From: an uncultured Lachnospiraceae bacterium | Lineage (GTDB): Bacteria; Bacillota; Clostridia; Lachnospirales; Lachnospiraceae | Assembly (NCBI GenBank): GCA_902763335.1 | Contig: CACWRR010000015.1 | Span: 1 to 38,681 of the forward strand | Length of the DNA stretch: 38,681 nucleotides | Direction: 5' to 3' | Shown here: in pieces, positions 15,474 to 24,141 of the stretch | Layout: every line of letters starts with the position of its first letter | Numbering within the stretch: position 1 is the stretch's first letter | Made by a program: the position numbers and the translations under genes | Notes under the pieces: generated by a model | What the model was told of the DNA's origin: nothing | The model's input: the letters and a program-made list of their open reading frames with translations, nothing else | Databases searched by the model: none

Positions 15474-16190
15474 TTATATCTGATCAAATATTTCACCTAT
15501 ACTTCCGCTTACAAGCAGATTTGCCCTGCTGTCCATAGGTGTAGTACTTTTATTTACAAGCACAAGTTTATTTCCCCTGTAATAATCAATAAGTCCCGCT
15601 GCCGGATATACGGCTAAAGATGTTCCTCCGATTATGAGAACATCTGCATTTGCAATGGCACTGATGGCATTCCTCATAACCTCATTATCGAGTCCCTCCT
15701 CGTAAAGAACCACATCAGGTTTGATAATGCCTCCGCACTCACATTTCGGTACTCCATCACTTTCAAGTATGTATTGCGCACTAAAAAATTTCCCGCATTT
15801 TGTACAATAATTTCTAAGAACTGAACCGTGAAGTTCATACACCTTCTTACTTCCTGCCGCCTGATGAAGGCCATCAATATTCTGTGTTATGACTGCCTTA
15901 AGTTTTCCGCTCTTTTCCCACTCTGCAAGTTTAAGATGTGCCTTATTGGGTTTCGCATCAAGATATAACATCTTGTCCTTATAAAATCTGTAAAATTCCT
16001 CTGTATTCCTTACATAAAAACTGTGGCTGAGTATCGTTTCCGGTGGATATTTATATGTCTGATTATATAATCCGTCCGTACTTCTAAAGTCAGGTATATT
16101 ACTCTCTGTCGATACACCCGCCCCGCCAAAAAACACAATATTATCGCTGTTATCTACAATTTCTTTTAATTTTTTAACTGAATCTTCCAT
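15474..16190 (-). CDS. Sir2 family NAD-dependent protein deacylase (sirtuin)
   Basis: A 238-residue sirtuin that should remove acyl groups from protein lysines using NAD. The start is the ATG at 16190 (MEDSVKKLKEIV) with AGGAAGG directly upstream; the frame is open 23 codons further. Visible are the NAD loop FFGGAGVSTESNIPDFRS, the TQNIDGLH motif, the catalytic His (YELHGS), a four-cysteine zinc site (CTKC and CECG), IKPDVVLYEE, and GGTSLAVYPAAGL. It follows a strong promoter at 16264-16292. Confidence 0.94.
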   Translation of the reverse strand: MEDSVKKLKEIVDNSDNIVFFGGAGVSTESNIPDFRSTDGLYNQTYKYPPETILSHSFYVRNTEEFYRFYKDKMLYLDAKPNKAHLKLAEWEKSGKLKAVITQNIDGLHQAAGSKKVYELHGSVLRNYCTKCGKFFSAQYILESDGVPKCECGGIIKPDVVLYEEGLDNEVMRNAISAIANADVLIIGGTSLAVYPAAGLIDYYRGNKLVLVNKSTTPMDSRANLLVSGSIGEIFDQI

Positions 16191-16263
16191 ACCTTCCTCT
16201 TTTCCGTGCGTTTTACCGCACCATCTCTGCAACCACACTATGTCTGCTGCACATTTCAAATCG

Positions 16264-16292
16264 ATTATACGCTAATTTAAGATTCGTTACAA
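16264..16292 (-). promoter_or_regulatory. Promoter of the sirtuin-PTS unit
   Basis: The minus strand reads TTGTAA (16287-16292), a 17-nt spacer and TATAAT (16264-16269). It is back to back with the plus-strand promoter at 16310-16338. Confidence 0.75.
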
Positions 16293-16309
16293 CTATTTAT
16301 ATTTTTTTG

Positions 16310-16338
16310 TTGCACTATTGGGGTTGTAATGTTATCAT
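16310..16338 (+). promoter_or_regulatory. Promoter of the structured leader and small conserved gene
   Basis: The plus strand reads TTGCAC (16310-16315), a 17-nt spacer and TATCAT (16333-16338). Transcription would start near 16345 and give a leader of about 170 nt before the ORF at 16517. Confidence 0.6.
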
Positions 16339-16357
16339 AACAACGAATTTAGAAATA

Positions 16358-16517
16358 GAATGGAGATTAGTATGAAATATCATGCCGATGCATGATATTT
16401 CATACAGCTAATTGTGCCGCAGGCGTCGCAATTAGCTTTTTATCGCAGAGCAAAATCCCTGATTTTGCCCGCGATTCCTCCGACGCACAGCGTCTGCGGA
16501 ATGGAGATTAGTACGAA
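16358..16517 (+). promoter_or_regulatory. Four-hairpin leader bracketed by a duplicated ribosome-binding region
   Basis: GAATGGAGATTAGTATGAA (16358-16376) and its copy at 16499-16517 differ at one of 19 bases. Between them are four hairpins: 16370-16405 (perfect 15-bp stem, 6-nt loop), 16406-16437 (9-bp perfect stem plus an inner GCC/GGC, followed by five Ts), 16442-16475 (5-bp and 8-bp stems) and 16479-16500 (GACGC/GCGTC core). The second hairpin looks like an intrinsic terminator lying before the gene, so this could be an attenuator or an inserted palindromic element. Confidence 0.75.
16372..16395 (+). CDS. Seven-codon upstream ORF (MKYHADA)
   Basis: The first copy of the duplicated ribosome-binding region places GGAG 6 nt before an ATG that opens MKYHADA and a TGA. 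Translation would cover the first hairpin. It may be a leader peptide, or simply a by-product of the duplication; no run of a single amino acid suggests which signal it would sense. Confidence 0.4.
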   Translation: MKYHADA

Positions 16518-16786
16518 TGTTCCGAATGTGGGGTAAACTTATCAAAGACAACCGTATGATAAATGACGTAGTTATTTCAAATGATGATGCTTCGCTTTCA
16601 AGAACCAAGAAAGTGTTCAATGCTCTGGATGAAATATGTTACGAATTTGATTTGGGCAAACCAATCTGGCTTGACAAAACTATAAAAGACTTTAAACTGC
16701 ATGCCAAGACAAGATTCCATGCAGATAATTTTATTGAAAGCATAGAATTTGATTATCTGGAAATTCAGGTAATTGAAGAAGATTAA
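16517..16786 (+). CDS. Small conserved hypothetical protein
   Basis: An 89-residue acidic soluble protein. I recognise it only as resembling small uncharacterised Lachnospiraceae proteins, by stretches such as FNALDEICYEFDLGKPIWLD, KTRFHADNFIE and FDYLEIQVIEED. It has no signal peptide or membrane segment. The ATG lies 10 nt after GGAG of the second duplicated site; an ATG three codons in (MWGKL) is an alternative. A bidirectional terminator follows within 5 nt, so it is monocistronic. Confidence 0.75.
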   Translation: MFRMWGKLIKDNRMINDVVISNDDASLSRTKKVFNALDEICYEFDLGKPIWLDKTIKDFKLHAKTRFHADNFIESIEFDYLEIQVIEED

Positions 16787-16789
16787 CTT

Positions 16790-16837
16790 AAAATGAGCCG
16801 GATACTTAACATATGTTAAATATCCGACTCATTTTTT
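16790..16837. terminator. Bidirectional terminator between the small gene and pgi
   Basis: AAATGAG-CGGATA pairs with TATCCG-CTCATTT with one internal mismatch; the loop is itself a palindrome. A T6 run follows on the plus strand and an A-rich flank gives a T-rich tail on the minus strand. It serves the small gene and the convergent pgi. Confidence 0.85.
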
Positions 16838-16861
16838 AATCTTATGATATCAGTCTGCAAA

Positions 16862-18208
16862 TTACAGTCTCTTCATTAACTCTTCTCTCTGTTTCTCAAA
16901 TCCAGGTTTTCCAAGAAGTGCAAACATGTTCTTTTTGTAGCTCTCTACACCAGGCTGGTTAAATGGATTAACTCCTGAAATGTATCCGCTTACACCACAT
17001 GCAAACTCGAAGAAATAGAACAACTGTCCAAGATAGAACTCATTCTGTTCCGGAACTTTTACCATGAGGTTAGGAACATTTCCATCTGTATGTGCAAGTA
17101 TTGTTCCGTTCATTGCACTCTTATTTATGAAATCGATGCTCTTTCCTGCAAGATAGTTAAGTCCGTCTAAGTCTACATCTTCCTCTTCAATCTCAAATGT
17201 ACATTTAGGTGTCTCAACATCGATAACTGTCTCAAACATAATTCTTGAACCGTCCTGAATGAACTGTCCCATAGAATGTAAATCTGTTGTAAGATCTACA
17301 GATGCCGGGAAGATACCTTTCTGGTCTTTTCCTTCACTCTCTCCGAATAACTGTTTCCACCACTCAGATACATAATGAACACTAGGCTCATAGTTTGCAA
17401 GAATTTCCACTGCTTTACCTTTTCTGTGTAGAATATTTCTTACTGCTGCATATTTAAGTGCATCGTTATCCTCGAATTTATTGTTAAGAGCAAGTTCACG
17501 TCCTGAAGCTGCTCCTTCCATAAGCTTGTCTATATCAGCACCGCTGACTGCTATCGGAAGTAATCCAACGGCTGTGAGTACTGAGAAACGTCCTCCTACA
17601 TCATCAGGAACTACGAATGTCTCATATCCTTCAGCGTCTGCAAGATTCTTTAATGAACCCTTTTCTTTATCTGTAGTTGCATATATTCTCTTAGCAGCCT
17701 CTTCCTTACCATACTTCTCAATAAGCATCTTCTTGAATACTCTGAATGCTATGGCAGGCTCTGTAGTTGTACCTGATTTTGAAATCATGTTGATAGAGAA
17801 ATCTTTTCCCTCAACTATCTCTGCAAGATGTTTAATATATGTTCCGCTTATGCTGTTTCCTACATAATATATCTCAGGTGTCTTTCTGTATTCCTTGCTC
17901 TGGTTGTTATAAAAGCTGTGTCTTAAAAATTCAACTGCAGCTCTTGCTCCAAGATAAGAACCACCTATACCGATTACAAGAAGTACATCAGAATCACTCT
18001 GAATCTTCTTTGCTGCTGCCTTGATTCTTGCAAACTCTTCTTTATCATAGTCTACAGGAAGATCTATCCATCCGAGGAAATCATTTCCTGCACCTGTCTT
18101 ATTAACTAAAGTATTTTTTGCAGTCTCAACAATACTATTCATGTTCTTTATTTCTTCCTCAGAAATAAATCCATTTGCCTTTGAATAATCAAACGTAACT
18201 TTTGCCAT
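16862..18208 (-). CDS. pgi: Glucose-6-phosphate isomerase
   Basis: Interconverts glucose-6-phosphate and fructose-6-phosphate in glycolysis and gluconeogenesis. The 448-residue length is that of the shorter Firmicutes/archaeal-type enzymes. Visible are the sugar-phosphate loops [17 protein letters not shown] and [32 protein letters not shown], the catalytic-region segment [14 protein letters not shown], and the C-terminal [17 protein letters not shown] containing the catalytic lysine. It is transcribed from a consensus-like promoter at 18244-18272 and ends before the bidirectional terminator, so it is probably monocistronic. Confidence 0.97.
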   Translation of the reverse strand: MAKVTFDYSKANGFISEEEIKNMNSIVETAKNTLVNKTGAGNDFLGWIDLPVDYDKEEFARIKAAAKKIQSDSDVLLVIGIGGSYLGARAAVEFLRHSFYNNQSKEYRKTPEIYYVGNSISGTYIKHLAEIVEGKDFSINMISKSGTTTEPAIAFRVFKKMLIEKYGKEEAAKRIYATTDKEKGSLKNLADAEGYETFVVPDDVGGRFSVLTAVGLLPIAVSGADIDKLMEGAASGRELALNNKFEDNDALKYAAVRNILHRKGKAVEILANYEPSVHYVSEWWKQLFGESEGKDQKGIFPASVDLTTDLHSMGQFIQDGSRIMFETVIDVETPKCTFEIEEEDVDLDGLNYLAGKSIDFINKSAMNGTILAHTDGNVPNLMVKVPEQNEFYLGQLFYFFEFACGVSGYISGVNPFNQPGVESYKKNMFALLGKPGFEKQREELMKRL

Positions 18209-18243
18209 TCTTCAACTCTCTCCTTCTTTCGCTATTAAGCAAC

Positions 18244-18272
18244 ATTATAGTACCATCAAGTTCAATATGCAA
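18244..18272 (-). promoter_or_regulatory. pgi promoter
   Basis: The minus strand reads TTGCAT (18267-18272), a 17-nt spacer and TATAAT (18244-18249), 36 nt before the pgi start. Confidence 0.75.
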
Positions 18273-18278
18273 GTTTTT

Positions 18279-18929
18279 TTATTTCAAATATTCGTTAAGC
18301 ACTTCATTTATAAGGCTTTCCTCATATACGGTATTTTTATTTTTTTCCTTCTTTTCATTGTCTTTTGCATGACCATCTTTTGTATTTTCAACCGTAGCTG
18401 CCGCCTGCACCATTGCAGTATCCTGCACATTCTGAACTTTTCCGGTATGCATCTGATTTTCCAGATAATCTGTTACCATTATCAGCATTTTCTCTTTCTT
18501 ATATTCAATATCCAGTGTTATTTCCCACATTTTAAGGGCAAGCCCCACCATTATGCCTCCCGCAGATAATATTACGCACTCTCTGCAGAAACCTCTTTTG
18601 TAATAAAGATACATTGCCGCAACCACTCCAATATATCCGAATGCCACCATCACAAGTTTCTCAAAACGTCTTAATATATCGTAACGTATTCCACAGATTT
18701 TCCATGACAACATGATTTTATCCACAAAGTTCCTTGTGTTATTGACATTTCTTCCTATTCTGCACATTCCCTCGTACTTCATCTTTATCTGTTTAAATAT
18801 ATGTACCGACGTGTGCTGCATGTCCTGGGTTTCCTTTACCAGCCTTTCATATACCAGTGACTCTATGCCCATCATCAAAAAAGTCACTGCAAACATTCCC
18901 GTCATGCACCATCCAAATATTACCATCAT
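18279..18929 (-). CDS. Membrane protein of unknown function
   Basis: A 216-residue protein with an N-terminal hydrophobic segment (FGWCMTGMFAVTFLMMGIES), a basic amphipathic middle, and two further hydrophobic stretches (LVMVAFGYIGVVAAMYLYY and ECVILSAGGIMVGLALKMW). The C-terminal 60 residues are hydrophilic and Lys/Glu-rich (KDNEKKEKNKNT). I do not recognise a named family. GGGGAG precedes the ATG by 6 nt. It lies directly upstream of the pgi promoter on the same strand. No function can be assigned. Confidence 0.65.
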   Translation of the reverse strand: MMVIFGWCMTGMFAVTFLMMGIESLVYERLVKETQDMQHTSVHIFKQIKMKYEGMCRIGRNVNNTRNFVDKIMLSWKICGIRYDILRRFEKLVMVAFGYIGVVAAMYLYYKRGFCRECVILSAGGIMVGLALKMWEITLDIEYKKEKMLIMVTDYLENQMHTGKVQNVQDTAMVQAAATVENTKDGHAKDNEKKEKNKNTVYEESLINEVLNEYLK

Positions 18930-19208
18930 TATTAACTCCCCTTTGTCTTTTTATTTGTGCAAGCCAGCTTGCAATACCACATATTGTGTGCGGCCGGTGC
19001 GTAGCACCTTTTTGTCCCCGGCATCACCCTATAATTAGAATATCACAAACTCCGCATATATCCAAAAAAAATCGTTCGTCAAATTGTTCTATATTTTTTA
19101 TTATACGCTGGAATATACTTCTTTTTTTTGTTATAATGTTCACGGTGTAAAATTTCACTATTTTCATATAATTAATATATACAATAACATAGATTGGAGA
19201 TGTTTATA
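18930..19208. other. Divergent intergenic region
   Basis: This stretch separates the membrane-protein gene (minus) from the TSCPD-murG pair (plus). It holds GCAAG/CTTGC and GGTGC-GTA-GCACC hairpins near 18958-19013, the latter followed by five Ts on the plus strand, and a plus-strand TATAAT at 19132-19137 that is 17 nt after a weak TGGAAT -35 (19109-19114). The minus-strand promoter is not clear. Confidence 0.5.
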
Positions 19209-19454
19209 ATGACATTTAAAACACAGGGTACCTGCGCAAGGCAGATTGAATTCGAGATAGACAACAACATTATACATAATGTAAGATTTACAGGCGGATG
19301 CATGGGAAACACTCAGGGGGTAGCGCGCCTTGTTGAAGGAATGGAAATCCATGATGCCATCTCACGTATGGAAGGTATTGACTGTAACGGAAAGGGAACT
19401 TCCTGTCCAGACCAGCTTGCCAAAGCATTAAAGAAATTCTTAGAAGAATCATAG
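19209..19454 (+). CDS. TSCPD domain protein (TIGR03905 type)
   Basis: An 81-residue protein made of a single TSCPD domain: cysteines at TQGTCARQIEF, RFTGGCMGNTQGVARL and IDCNGKGTSCPDQLAKAL. TSCPD domains also occur at the C-terminus of class II ribonucleotide reductases and are thought to bind metal; the free-standing form is uncharacterised. The ATG at 19209 has GGAG about 9 nt upstream; an in-frame TTG at 19194 overlaps that site and is unlikely. murG begins 21 nt downstream, so the two are probably cotranscribed. Confidence 0.88.
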   Translation: MTFKTQGTCARQIEFEIDNNIIHNVRFTGGCMGNTQGVARLVEGMEIHDAISRMEGIDCNGKGTSCPDQLAKALKKFLEES

Positions 19455-19475
19455 TCTGCGGATTGGAGGATTAAA

Positions 19476-20549
19476 ATGAAGAAAATAGTCTTAACCGGCG
19501 GTGGTACAGCCGGCCATGTAACTCCCAACATAGCACTTATCCCAGGCCTTAAACGTATGGGATACGAGATACGCTACATCGGTTCATATGATGGCATTGA
19601 AAAAAAACTTATAGAAGATATCGGCATTCCTTATACCGGAATATCTTCAGGCAAACTCAGAAGATACATGTCTGCTAAAAATTTTACGGACCCATTCAGA
19701 GTTCTCAAAGGTTACTCTGAAGCAAAATCTTTTATGAAATCCTACAGACCTGATGTCGTATTTTCAAAAGGCGGATTTGTTTCCGTTCCTGTAGTTCTGG
19801 CTGCAAAAAAATATAAAATTCCGGTAATCATTCATGAATCAGATATGACTCCGGGACTTGCAAACAAACTTTCTATACCGTCCGCAACCAAAGTCTGCCA
19901 CAATTTTCCTGAGACGGCAGAATATCTTCCAAAAGGAAAAGCTGTCCTTACGGGTTCTCCTATAAGAGCTGAACTCTTAAAGGGAGACAGCGAAAAGGGG
20001 CTTTCAATGTGCGGATTTAAAAACGACAAACCTGTCATAATGGTTATCGGCGGAAGTCTTGGTGCAGTAGCAGTAAATAATGCAGTCCGAGAAGCTCTGC
20101 CTGAACTTTTAAAATCATTTCAAATTGTTCACCTGTGCGGAAAAGGAAAAATGGATTCCTCACTTGAGAACACTGAAGGATATAAACAGTTTGAATACAT
20201 TAAGGATGAACTTAAAGACCTTTTTGCAATGTCTGATATCATAATATCAAGAGCCGGTGCAAATGCCATATGTGAGATATCAGCACTTAAAAAGCCTTCA
20301 ATACTCATCCCTCTTTCTGCAAATGCCAGCCGCGGTGACCAGATATTAAATGCAAACTCATTTAAAAAGCAGGGATTCAGCGAAGTTATAGAAGAAGAAA
20401 ATCTCACAACTAAATTACTTACAGACACAGTCTTCTCAGTATATGAAAACCGTCAGAAATATATTGATGCCATGGAAAAATCCGGACAGCATAACGGTGT
20501 GAAGATAATTCTTGAACTTATCAAAGAAGTTTCTGAAAAAAATAAATAA
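19476..20549 (+). CDS. murG: MurG, lipid II synthase (undecaprenyl-PP-MurNAc-pentapeptide GlcNAc transferase)
   Basis: Transfers GlcNAc from UDP-GlcNAc to lipid I on the inner face of the membrane, making lipid II for peptidoglycan. The GT28/GT-B fold shows the N-terminal glycine-rich loop [45 protein letters not shown], the second glycine loop [12 protein letters not shown], and the UDP-GlcNAc region [24 protein letters not shown]. At 357 residues it is full length. GGAGG precedes the start. It lies outside a dcw cluster, which is common for murG copies in Clostridia. A terminator follows at 20557-20612. Confidence 0.96.
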   Translation: MKKIVLTGGGTAGHVTPNIALIPGLKRMGYEIRYIGSYDGIEKKLIEDIGIPYTGISSGKLRRYMSAKNFTDPFRVLKGYSEAKSFMKSYRPDVVFSKGGFVSVPVVLAAKKYKIPVIIHESDMTPGLANKLSIPSATKVCHNFPETAEYLPKGKAVLTGSPIRAELLKGDSEKGLSMCGFKNDKPVIMVIGGSLGAVAVNNAVREALPELLKSFQIVHLCGKGKMDSSLENTEGYKQFEYIKDELKDLFAMSDIIISRAGANAICEISALKKPSILIPLSANASRGDQILNANSFKKQGFSEVIEEENLTTKLLTDTVFSVYENRQKYIDAMEKSGQHNGVKIILELIKEVSEKNK

Positions 20550-20556
20550 ACATAAA

Positions 20557-20612
20557 AAATCAGCCTTAGAAGAATCCAAAAAAAGTTTTCATCTTCGGCT
20601 GATTTCTCTTTA
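20557..20612. terminator. Bidirectional terminator after murG and the HIT gene
   Basis: AAATCAGCC pairs with GGCTGATTT and GAAGA with TCTTC around an A/T-rich loop. A pyrimidine-rich tail follows on the plus strand and a T6 run on the minus strand, so it can end both murG and the convergent HIT gene. Confidence 0.85.
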
Positions 20613-20631
20613 TTCGTATATTTATTTCCGA

Positions 20632-21051
20632 TTATTTCATGGCATTTCTTATCTGTTCTGCCATCTCACTTAATTTATCATTGTCTGCTTCACCCGGTGT
20701 CCAGAAGTTAATTGCCTTATCTCCCTTGTATCTCGGTATAAGATGCATATGAAAATGGAACACTGACTGTCCTGCAATCTCCTCATTATTCTGCATAATG
20801 TTAAATCCGTCTGCGTCAAACTGCTCCGTCATAACGCCTGCCATCTTCTTTGCAAGTACTGCTGCATCTGCAAGTGTCTTCTCATCAATATCATATAAAT
20901 TTCTAAAATGATTTTTTGGTATTATAAGTGCATGTCCCTTTGTTGCCGGACCAAGATCGAATACTACTCTGAACTCATCATCTTCATATAAAGTATTTGT
21001 TGGTATGTCTCCATTTGCAAGCTTACAAAAAATACAATCGTTATCCTTCAT
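20632..21051 (-). CDS. HIT family protein (histidine triad nucleotide hydrolase)
   Basis: A 139-residue HIT protein of the HinT type, expected to hydrolyse nucleoside phosphoramidates or similar nucleotide conjugates. It has the N-terminal CIFCK zinc pair, GHALIIPKNHFRNL, GFNIMQNN and the histidine triad HFHMHLIPRY. The start at 21051 has GGAGG about 5 nt upstream; the frame is open four codons further. It is transcribed from its own promoter at 21108-21136. Confidence 0.93.
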   Translation of the reverse strand: MKDNDCIFCKLANGDIPTNTLYEDDEFRVVFDLGPATKGHALIIPKNHFRNLYDIDEKTLADAAVLAKKMAGVMTEQFDADGFNIMQNNEEIAGQSVFHFHMHLIPRYKGDKAINFWTPGEADNDKLSEMAEQIRNAMK

Positions 21052-21107
21052 TTTTTCCTCCATTTCCCGTACATTTCAAATCATGTACATTCACGCTTAA
21101 TGTCTAT

Positions 21108-21136
21108 ATTTTACCACCCCGGTTAAAAGTTATCAA
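21108..21136 (-). promoter_or_regulatory. HIT gene promoter
   Basis: The minus strand reads TTGATA (21131-21136), a 17-nt spacer and TAAAAT (21108-21113). The transcript leader contains a GTACAT/ATGTAC hairpin. Confidence 0.65.
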
Positions 21137-21192
21137 TTATGAACCTACAATTTATGTATAATTGTTTGTCGAATTTTATATACGAGAAATAT

Positions 21193-21220
21193 TTGACATT
21201 TTTACTGAAAATGATAGACT
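21193..21220 (+). promoter_or_regulatory. Histidine kinase gene promoter
   Basis: The plus strand reads a perfect TTGACA (21193-21198), a 16-nt spacer and TAGACT (21215-21220), about 50 nt before the kinase start. Confidence 0.6.
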
Positions 21221-21271
21221 ATTGTGAGAGGGTCAATTTATACAAGTAATTTTTGGAGGATGCTATTTATT

Positions 21272-22084
21272 ATGAGTGAATTTGATAACACAGTTAATGC
21301 TGAACATGACGAAAACAATACAACTAAATCCACAAATGAAATTTCCATAAAGGAAATTGAAGATTATTACACAATGATGATCAGACGAATGAACCATGAA
21401 TTTGGCAATGCCATAACTTTAGTAAACAGTTCATTGCAAATCATAGAATCCAGTCATCCGGAAGTCACCGGATTTAAATATTGGAATTCTGCCATGGAAG
21501 ATGTACAGCATATCGTAAGACTTATCAATGAGATATCTACATACAATAACAGTTCTTCAATAAACTGCGAATCACTCGACATTACAGTTATGATTAAAAA
21601 TATTGTTAAATCATTTTCTATTAATGCTCTATGCAGTAATATAAATTTTTCCGTAAATGCATCAGATAATGTTCCATTAATATACGGAGACAAACTTAAA
21701 CTGCGTCAGACTTTTATAAATCTTATTAAAAATGCTGCTGAATCAATCGTTGAGACTGATAACTATACTGTTTCCGATAAATCCAAATCAGATTCACCGG
21801 AAATATCAATCTCAATATCAACTGACCGGACTGCATCGTCTGTAATAATTGCAATAAACGACACCGGATGTGGCATATCAGACGAACAGCTTACCAAAAT
21901 ATTCTCTCCTATGGTTTCATTTAAGAAAAACGGAAACGGTCTGGGACTTCCGATTATCAAAAAAATAGTAGAAGCACATAACGGAAAGATATCTGTTAGT
22001 TCTGTTTTAGGAAAAGGAAGTACTTTTACAGTATCACTCCCTGTCGCTCCTATTCAAACGGAAACATCTGGTCAAGAAGTCTGA
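21272..22084 (+). CDS. Soluble sensor histidine kinase, orphan
   Basis: A 270-residue cytoplasmic kinase with no membrane segment. The phospho-acceptor region is RRMNHEFGNAITLVNSSLQ, with His followed by Glu/Phe. The ATPase domain shows an N box (FINLIKNAAESI), a G1 box (INDTGCGISDEQL), an F-like box (IFSPMVSF) and a G2 box (NGNGLGLPIIKKIV). No recognised sensor domain precedes it and no response regulator is adjacent. The start at ATG 21272 (MSEFDN) lies about 12 nt after GGAGG; an ATG at 21260 sits too close to that site. The last 35 bp overlap the convergent FMN-reductase-like gene. Confidence 0.87.
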   Translation: MSEFDNTVNAEHDENNTTKSTNEISIKEIEDYYTMMIRRMNHEFGNAITLVNSSLQIIESSHPEVTGFKYWNSAMEDVQHIVRLINEISTYNNSSSINCESLDITVMIKNIVKSFSINALCSNINFSVNASDNVPLIYGDKLKLRQTFINLIKNAAESIVETDNYTVSDKSKSDSPEISISISTDRTASSVIIAINDTGCGISDEQLTKIFSPMVSFKKNGNGLGLPIIKKIVEAHNGKISVSSVLGKGSTFTVSLPVAPIQTETSGQEV

Positions 22085-23039
22085 GCGTATTAAAATTGCC
22101 CTTAGCCGCCATCTCTCCGGTCATAAACGCACGCTGGAATGTAGATCTTCCACGCACGATATTATTAAGCACATCATGATTCATTCTGGCGAATACATCC
22201 GCATTATCACAGTCTTCATACTTACATTCCAACTGACTGTTATTTATATTAAGCACCAGTGTTCTATCCTTATCCTCTATATGAAATGCATACGTCACCT
22301 CGACATTATCCTGCGGAACAAATCTCTTTACAAATTCATCAACAAACTCATATTCCACCTTATTTCCCTGCTTTGTAAGCATATCTTTAAACATATTTGT
22401 AAGCTGTTCTATATCTTCTTTTTGTTTCTTTACATATATGTCATCAGATACATATTTGGATAACTGCTCACTCTCCTGTGGTGTGAGATTCATTGAATCT
22501 TTTATAAGATTCTGTTTAATGGCATAACTACTTGAAGGAAGTGACTTCTTCTTCTGTGATATTGTTCTGTAAATATTTTCAGCCTTTTTTTCTATAATAT
22601 CCGTATATGCCACGTTCATTTCAAAATCAACTGAATCTTCAACGTAGGCTGAAAGTCCGGAACAAGGCAATCCTCCCAAAAGCTCCCATGCATTCTTAAG
22701 GTCAAGCATTGCTTCTTTCTCTCCATAAGTTGTCGCTATGACAACAGGAGACATATAAAGCTTACTAATCTTCTCCTTATCACCATAAAGCCAGCATGCA
22801 TCAAGAAACTCCTGCATCAGACCTCCGATTCCTCTCCATTCAACACTGGCTGCAAGCACAATACCGTCTACTTCTTTAAACGATTGTGGAAGAGTTGTTA
22901 TGTTATTCTTAAGTTCAAAGAGATTATATCTTTTTACATCAACACGAAGTTCTTTTAAAACTTCCTCTATTTTATTTATAACATATATTGTAGGATCTTC
23001 TATCAGTCCTCTTCCTCCATAATATATATTTACCTTCAT
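22050..23039 (-). CDS. Flavodoxin-fold FMN reductase-like protein with a C-terminal SCP2-like domain
   Basis: A 329-residue protein. The N-terminal half resembles NADPH-dependent FMN reductase/flavodoxin-like proteins: MKVNIYYGGRG, DGIVLAASVEWRGIGGLMQ, VVIATTYGEKEAMLDL. The C-terminal 100 residues resemble an SCP2 sterol-binding-type domain (VTYAFHIEDKDRTLVLNINN, DVFARMNHDVLNNIVRGRS, AFMTGEMAAKGNFNTL). Such pairings are annotated in Clostridia, but the ligand and redox partner are unknown. It is adjacent to the rhomboid gene (shared boundary at 23039) and is the last gene of the tad-containing run. Confidence 0.78.
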   Translation of the reverse strand: MKVNIYYGGRGLIEDPTIYVINKIEEVLKELRVDVKRYNLFELKNNITTLPQSFKEVDGIVLAASVEWRGIGGLMQEFLDACWLYGDKEKISKLYMSPVVIATTYGEKEAMLDLKNAWELLGGLPCSGLSAYVEDSVDFEMNVAYTDIIEKKAENIYRTISQKKKSLPSSSYAIKQNLIKDSMNLTPQESEQLSKYVSDDIYVKKQKEDIEQLTNMFKDMLTKQGNKVEYEFVDEFVKRFVPQDNVEVTYAFHIEDKDRTLVLNINNSQLECKYEDCDNADVFARMNHDVLNNIVRGRSTFQRAFMTGEMAAKGNFNTLRLLDQMFPFE

Positions 23040-24061
23040 CAGTACTCACTTCCTTTAACTTTAATAAATCTTGCTTTCACTCCTGAAAGTAATGCTGCAA
23101 CTATAACACCGGTTACAAATCCGCCTACATGAGCCATATTATCTACATTTACACTTCCGCTATACATCGCCATAAGCAGCATAAGTAAAAATTTTCTTCC
23201 TACTCCCGGTCCGCGAAGTCTGTTTGTAATATACATTCCAACAAGCATCGCTCCTATTATACCAAATATTGCTCCGGAAGCTCCTGCTGATACCACCGGT
23301 TCATTTCTCTTCATATAATAGAGTGCCGAAACTATGCTCGCCCCTATTCCACTGGTGAAATATATAATCAGATATTTTACTTTGCCAAAAATTTTCTCTA
23401 CTTCGTTTCCGATTATTATAAGCGAAAACATGTTACTGCACAGATGGGCTAATCCAAAATGAAGAAACATGCAGGTTACAAGTCTGTAATACTGTCCTTC
23501 ATTAAATATAAGCTGCCACTGAGATGCTCCCCACTTAAGCATATATTCACTGTCATTTGTTGATCCATTTATTTCAAGTATGGCAAAAACAATGACATTA
23601 ATAAGCACCATAATAAAATTGACATAAGAAATATTAACCTTTTTCTTTGGTCTCGATTCCAAATCTTTTTTTATTGCAATCTCTAATTCCTGTCTGAAAT
23701 TTTCAAAACCAATTCCCGAATTTTCATACACAAGAAGTCTGTCTGTTTTTACATCTATTATCCAGAAGTTTATCTTCTTCTCATCAGCTATATGTCTGTC
23801 TCTCTCTACATTATCAGATAAAATAATATACTGTATGTTTACATTCTTTCTTCCATTAAGTAAAAATTTTCTCTCCACCTGAAATGCAATACTATCCAAA
23901 TCATCGCCATTTATAGCTATACCATTACAGTTATTTACAACTGATATAATATCCATATCTTCATCCCTGATTTTTGAAAAAAACCAGACATTTTGTATAT
24001 TTGTATTCATTGGGGCATACATGTTATTTCTTAACACACTGACCAAATCGTCTGCAACCAT
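23039..24061 (-). CDS. Rhomboid family intramembrane serine protease
   Basis: A 340-residue protein with a soluble N-terminal domain of about 150 residues followed by about six or seven membrane segments. The catalytic Ser is in AGASGAIFG and the catalytic His in MAHVGGFVTG; the HFGLAHLCSNMFSL segment gives the conserved His/Asn of the oxyanion region. It should cleave membrane proteins within the bilayer. The start is the ATG at 24061 with AGGAGGT about 10 nt upstream. Because it follows the pilus genes, single-pass pseudopilins could be substrates (speculative). Confidence 0.9.
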   Translation of the reverse strand: MVADDLVSVLRNNMYAPMNTNIQNVWFFSKIRDEDMDIISVVNNCNGIAINGDDLDSIAFQVERKFLLNGRKNVNIQYIILSDNVERDRHIADEKKINFWIIDVKTDRLLVYENSGIGFENFRQELEIAIKKDLESRPKKKVNISYVNFIMVLINVIVFAILEINGSTNDSEYMLKWGASQWQLIFNEGQYYRLVTCMFLHFGLAHLCSNMFSLIIIGNEVEKIFGKVKYLIIYFTSGIGASIVSALYYMKRNEPVVSAGASGAIFGIIGAMLVGMYITNRLRGPGVGRKFLLMLLMAMYSGSVNVDNMAHVGGFVTGVIVAALLSGVKARFIKVKGSEY

Positions 24062-24111
24062 GTTCCAATGCACCTCCTAACGTGTTGATTAACAAATAAA
24101 TACAAACTATA

Positions 24112-24141
24112 CCTTAACATTTTAATATATTTATGTCAATG
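24112..24141 (-). promoter_or_regulatory. Possible internal promoter before the rhomboid gene
   Basis: A perfect TTGACA (24136-24141) overlaps the stop codon of the FHA gene. The best -10 at 17 nt is only TAAGGT, and a TATAGT lies at 22 nt. This is a weak candidate for separate expression of the rhomboid and FMN-reductase-like genes. Confidence 0.3.

Noticed and set aside
18996-19013. GGTGC-GTA-GCACC hairpin with five Ts read as a plus-strand terminator.
   Set aside because: No plus-strand gene ends before it; only 5 bp of stem, so it was kept as part of the intergenic description.
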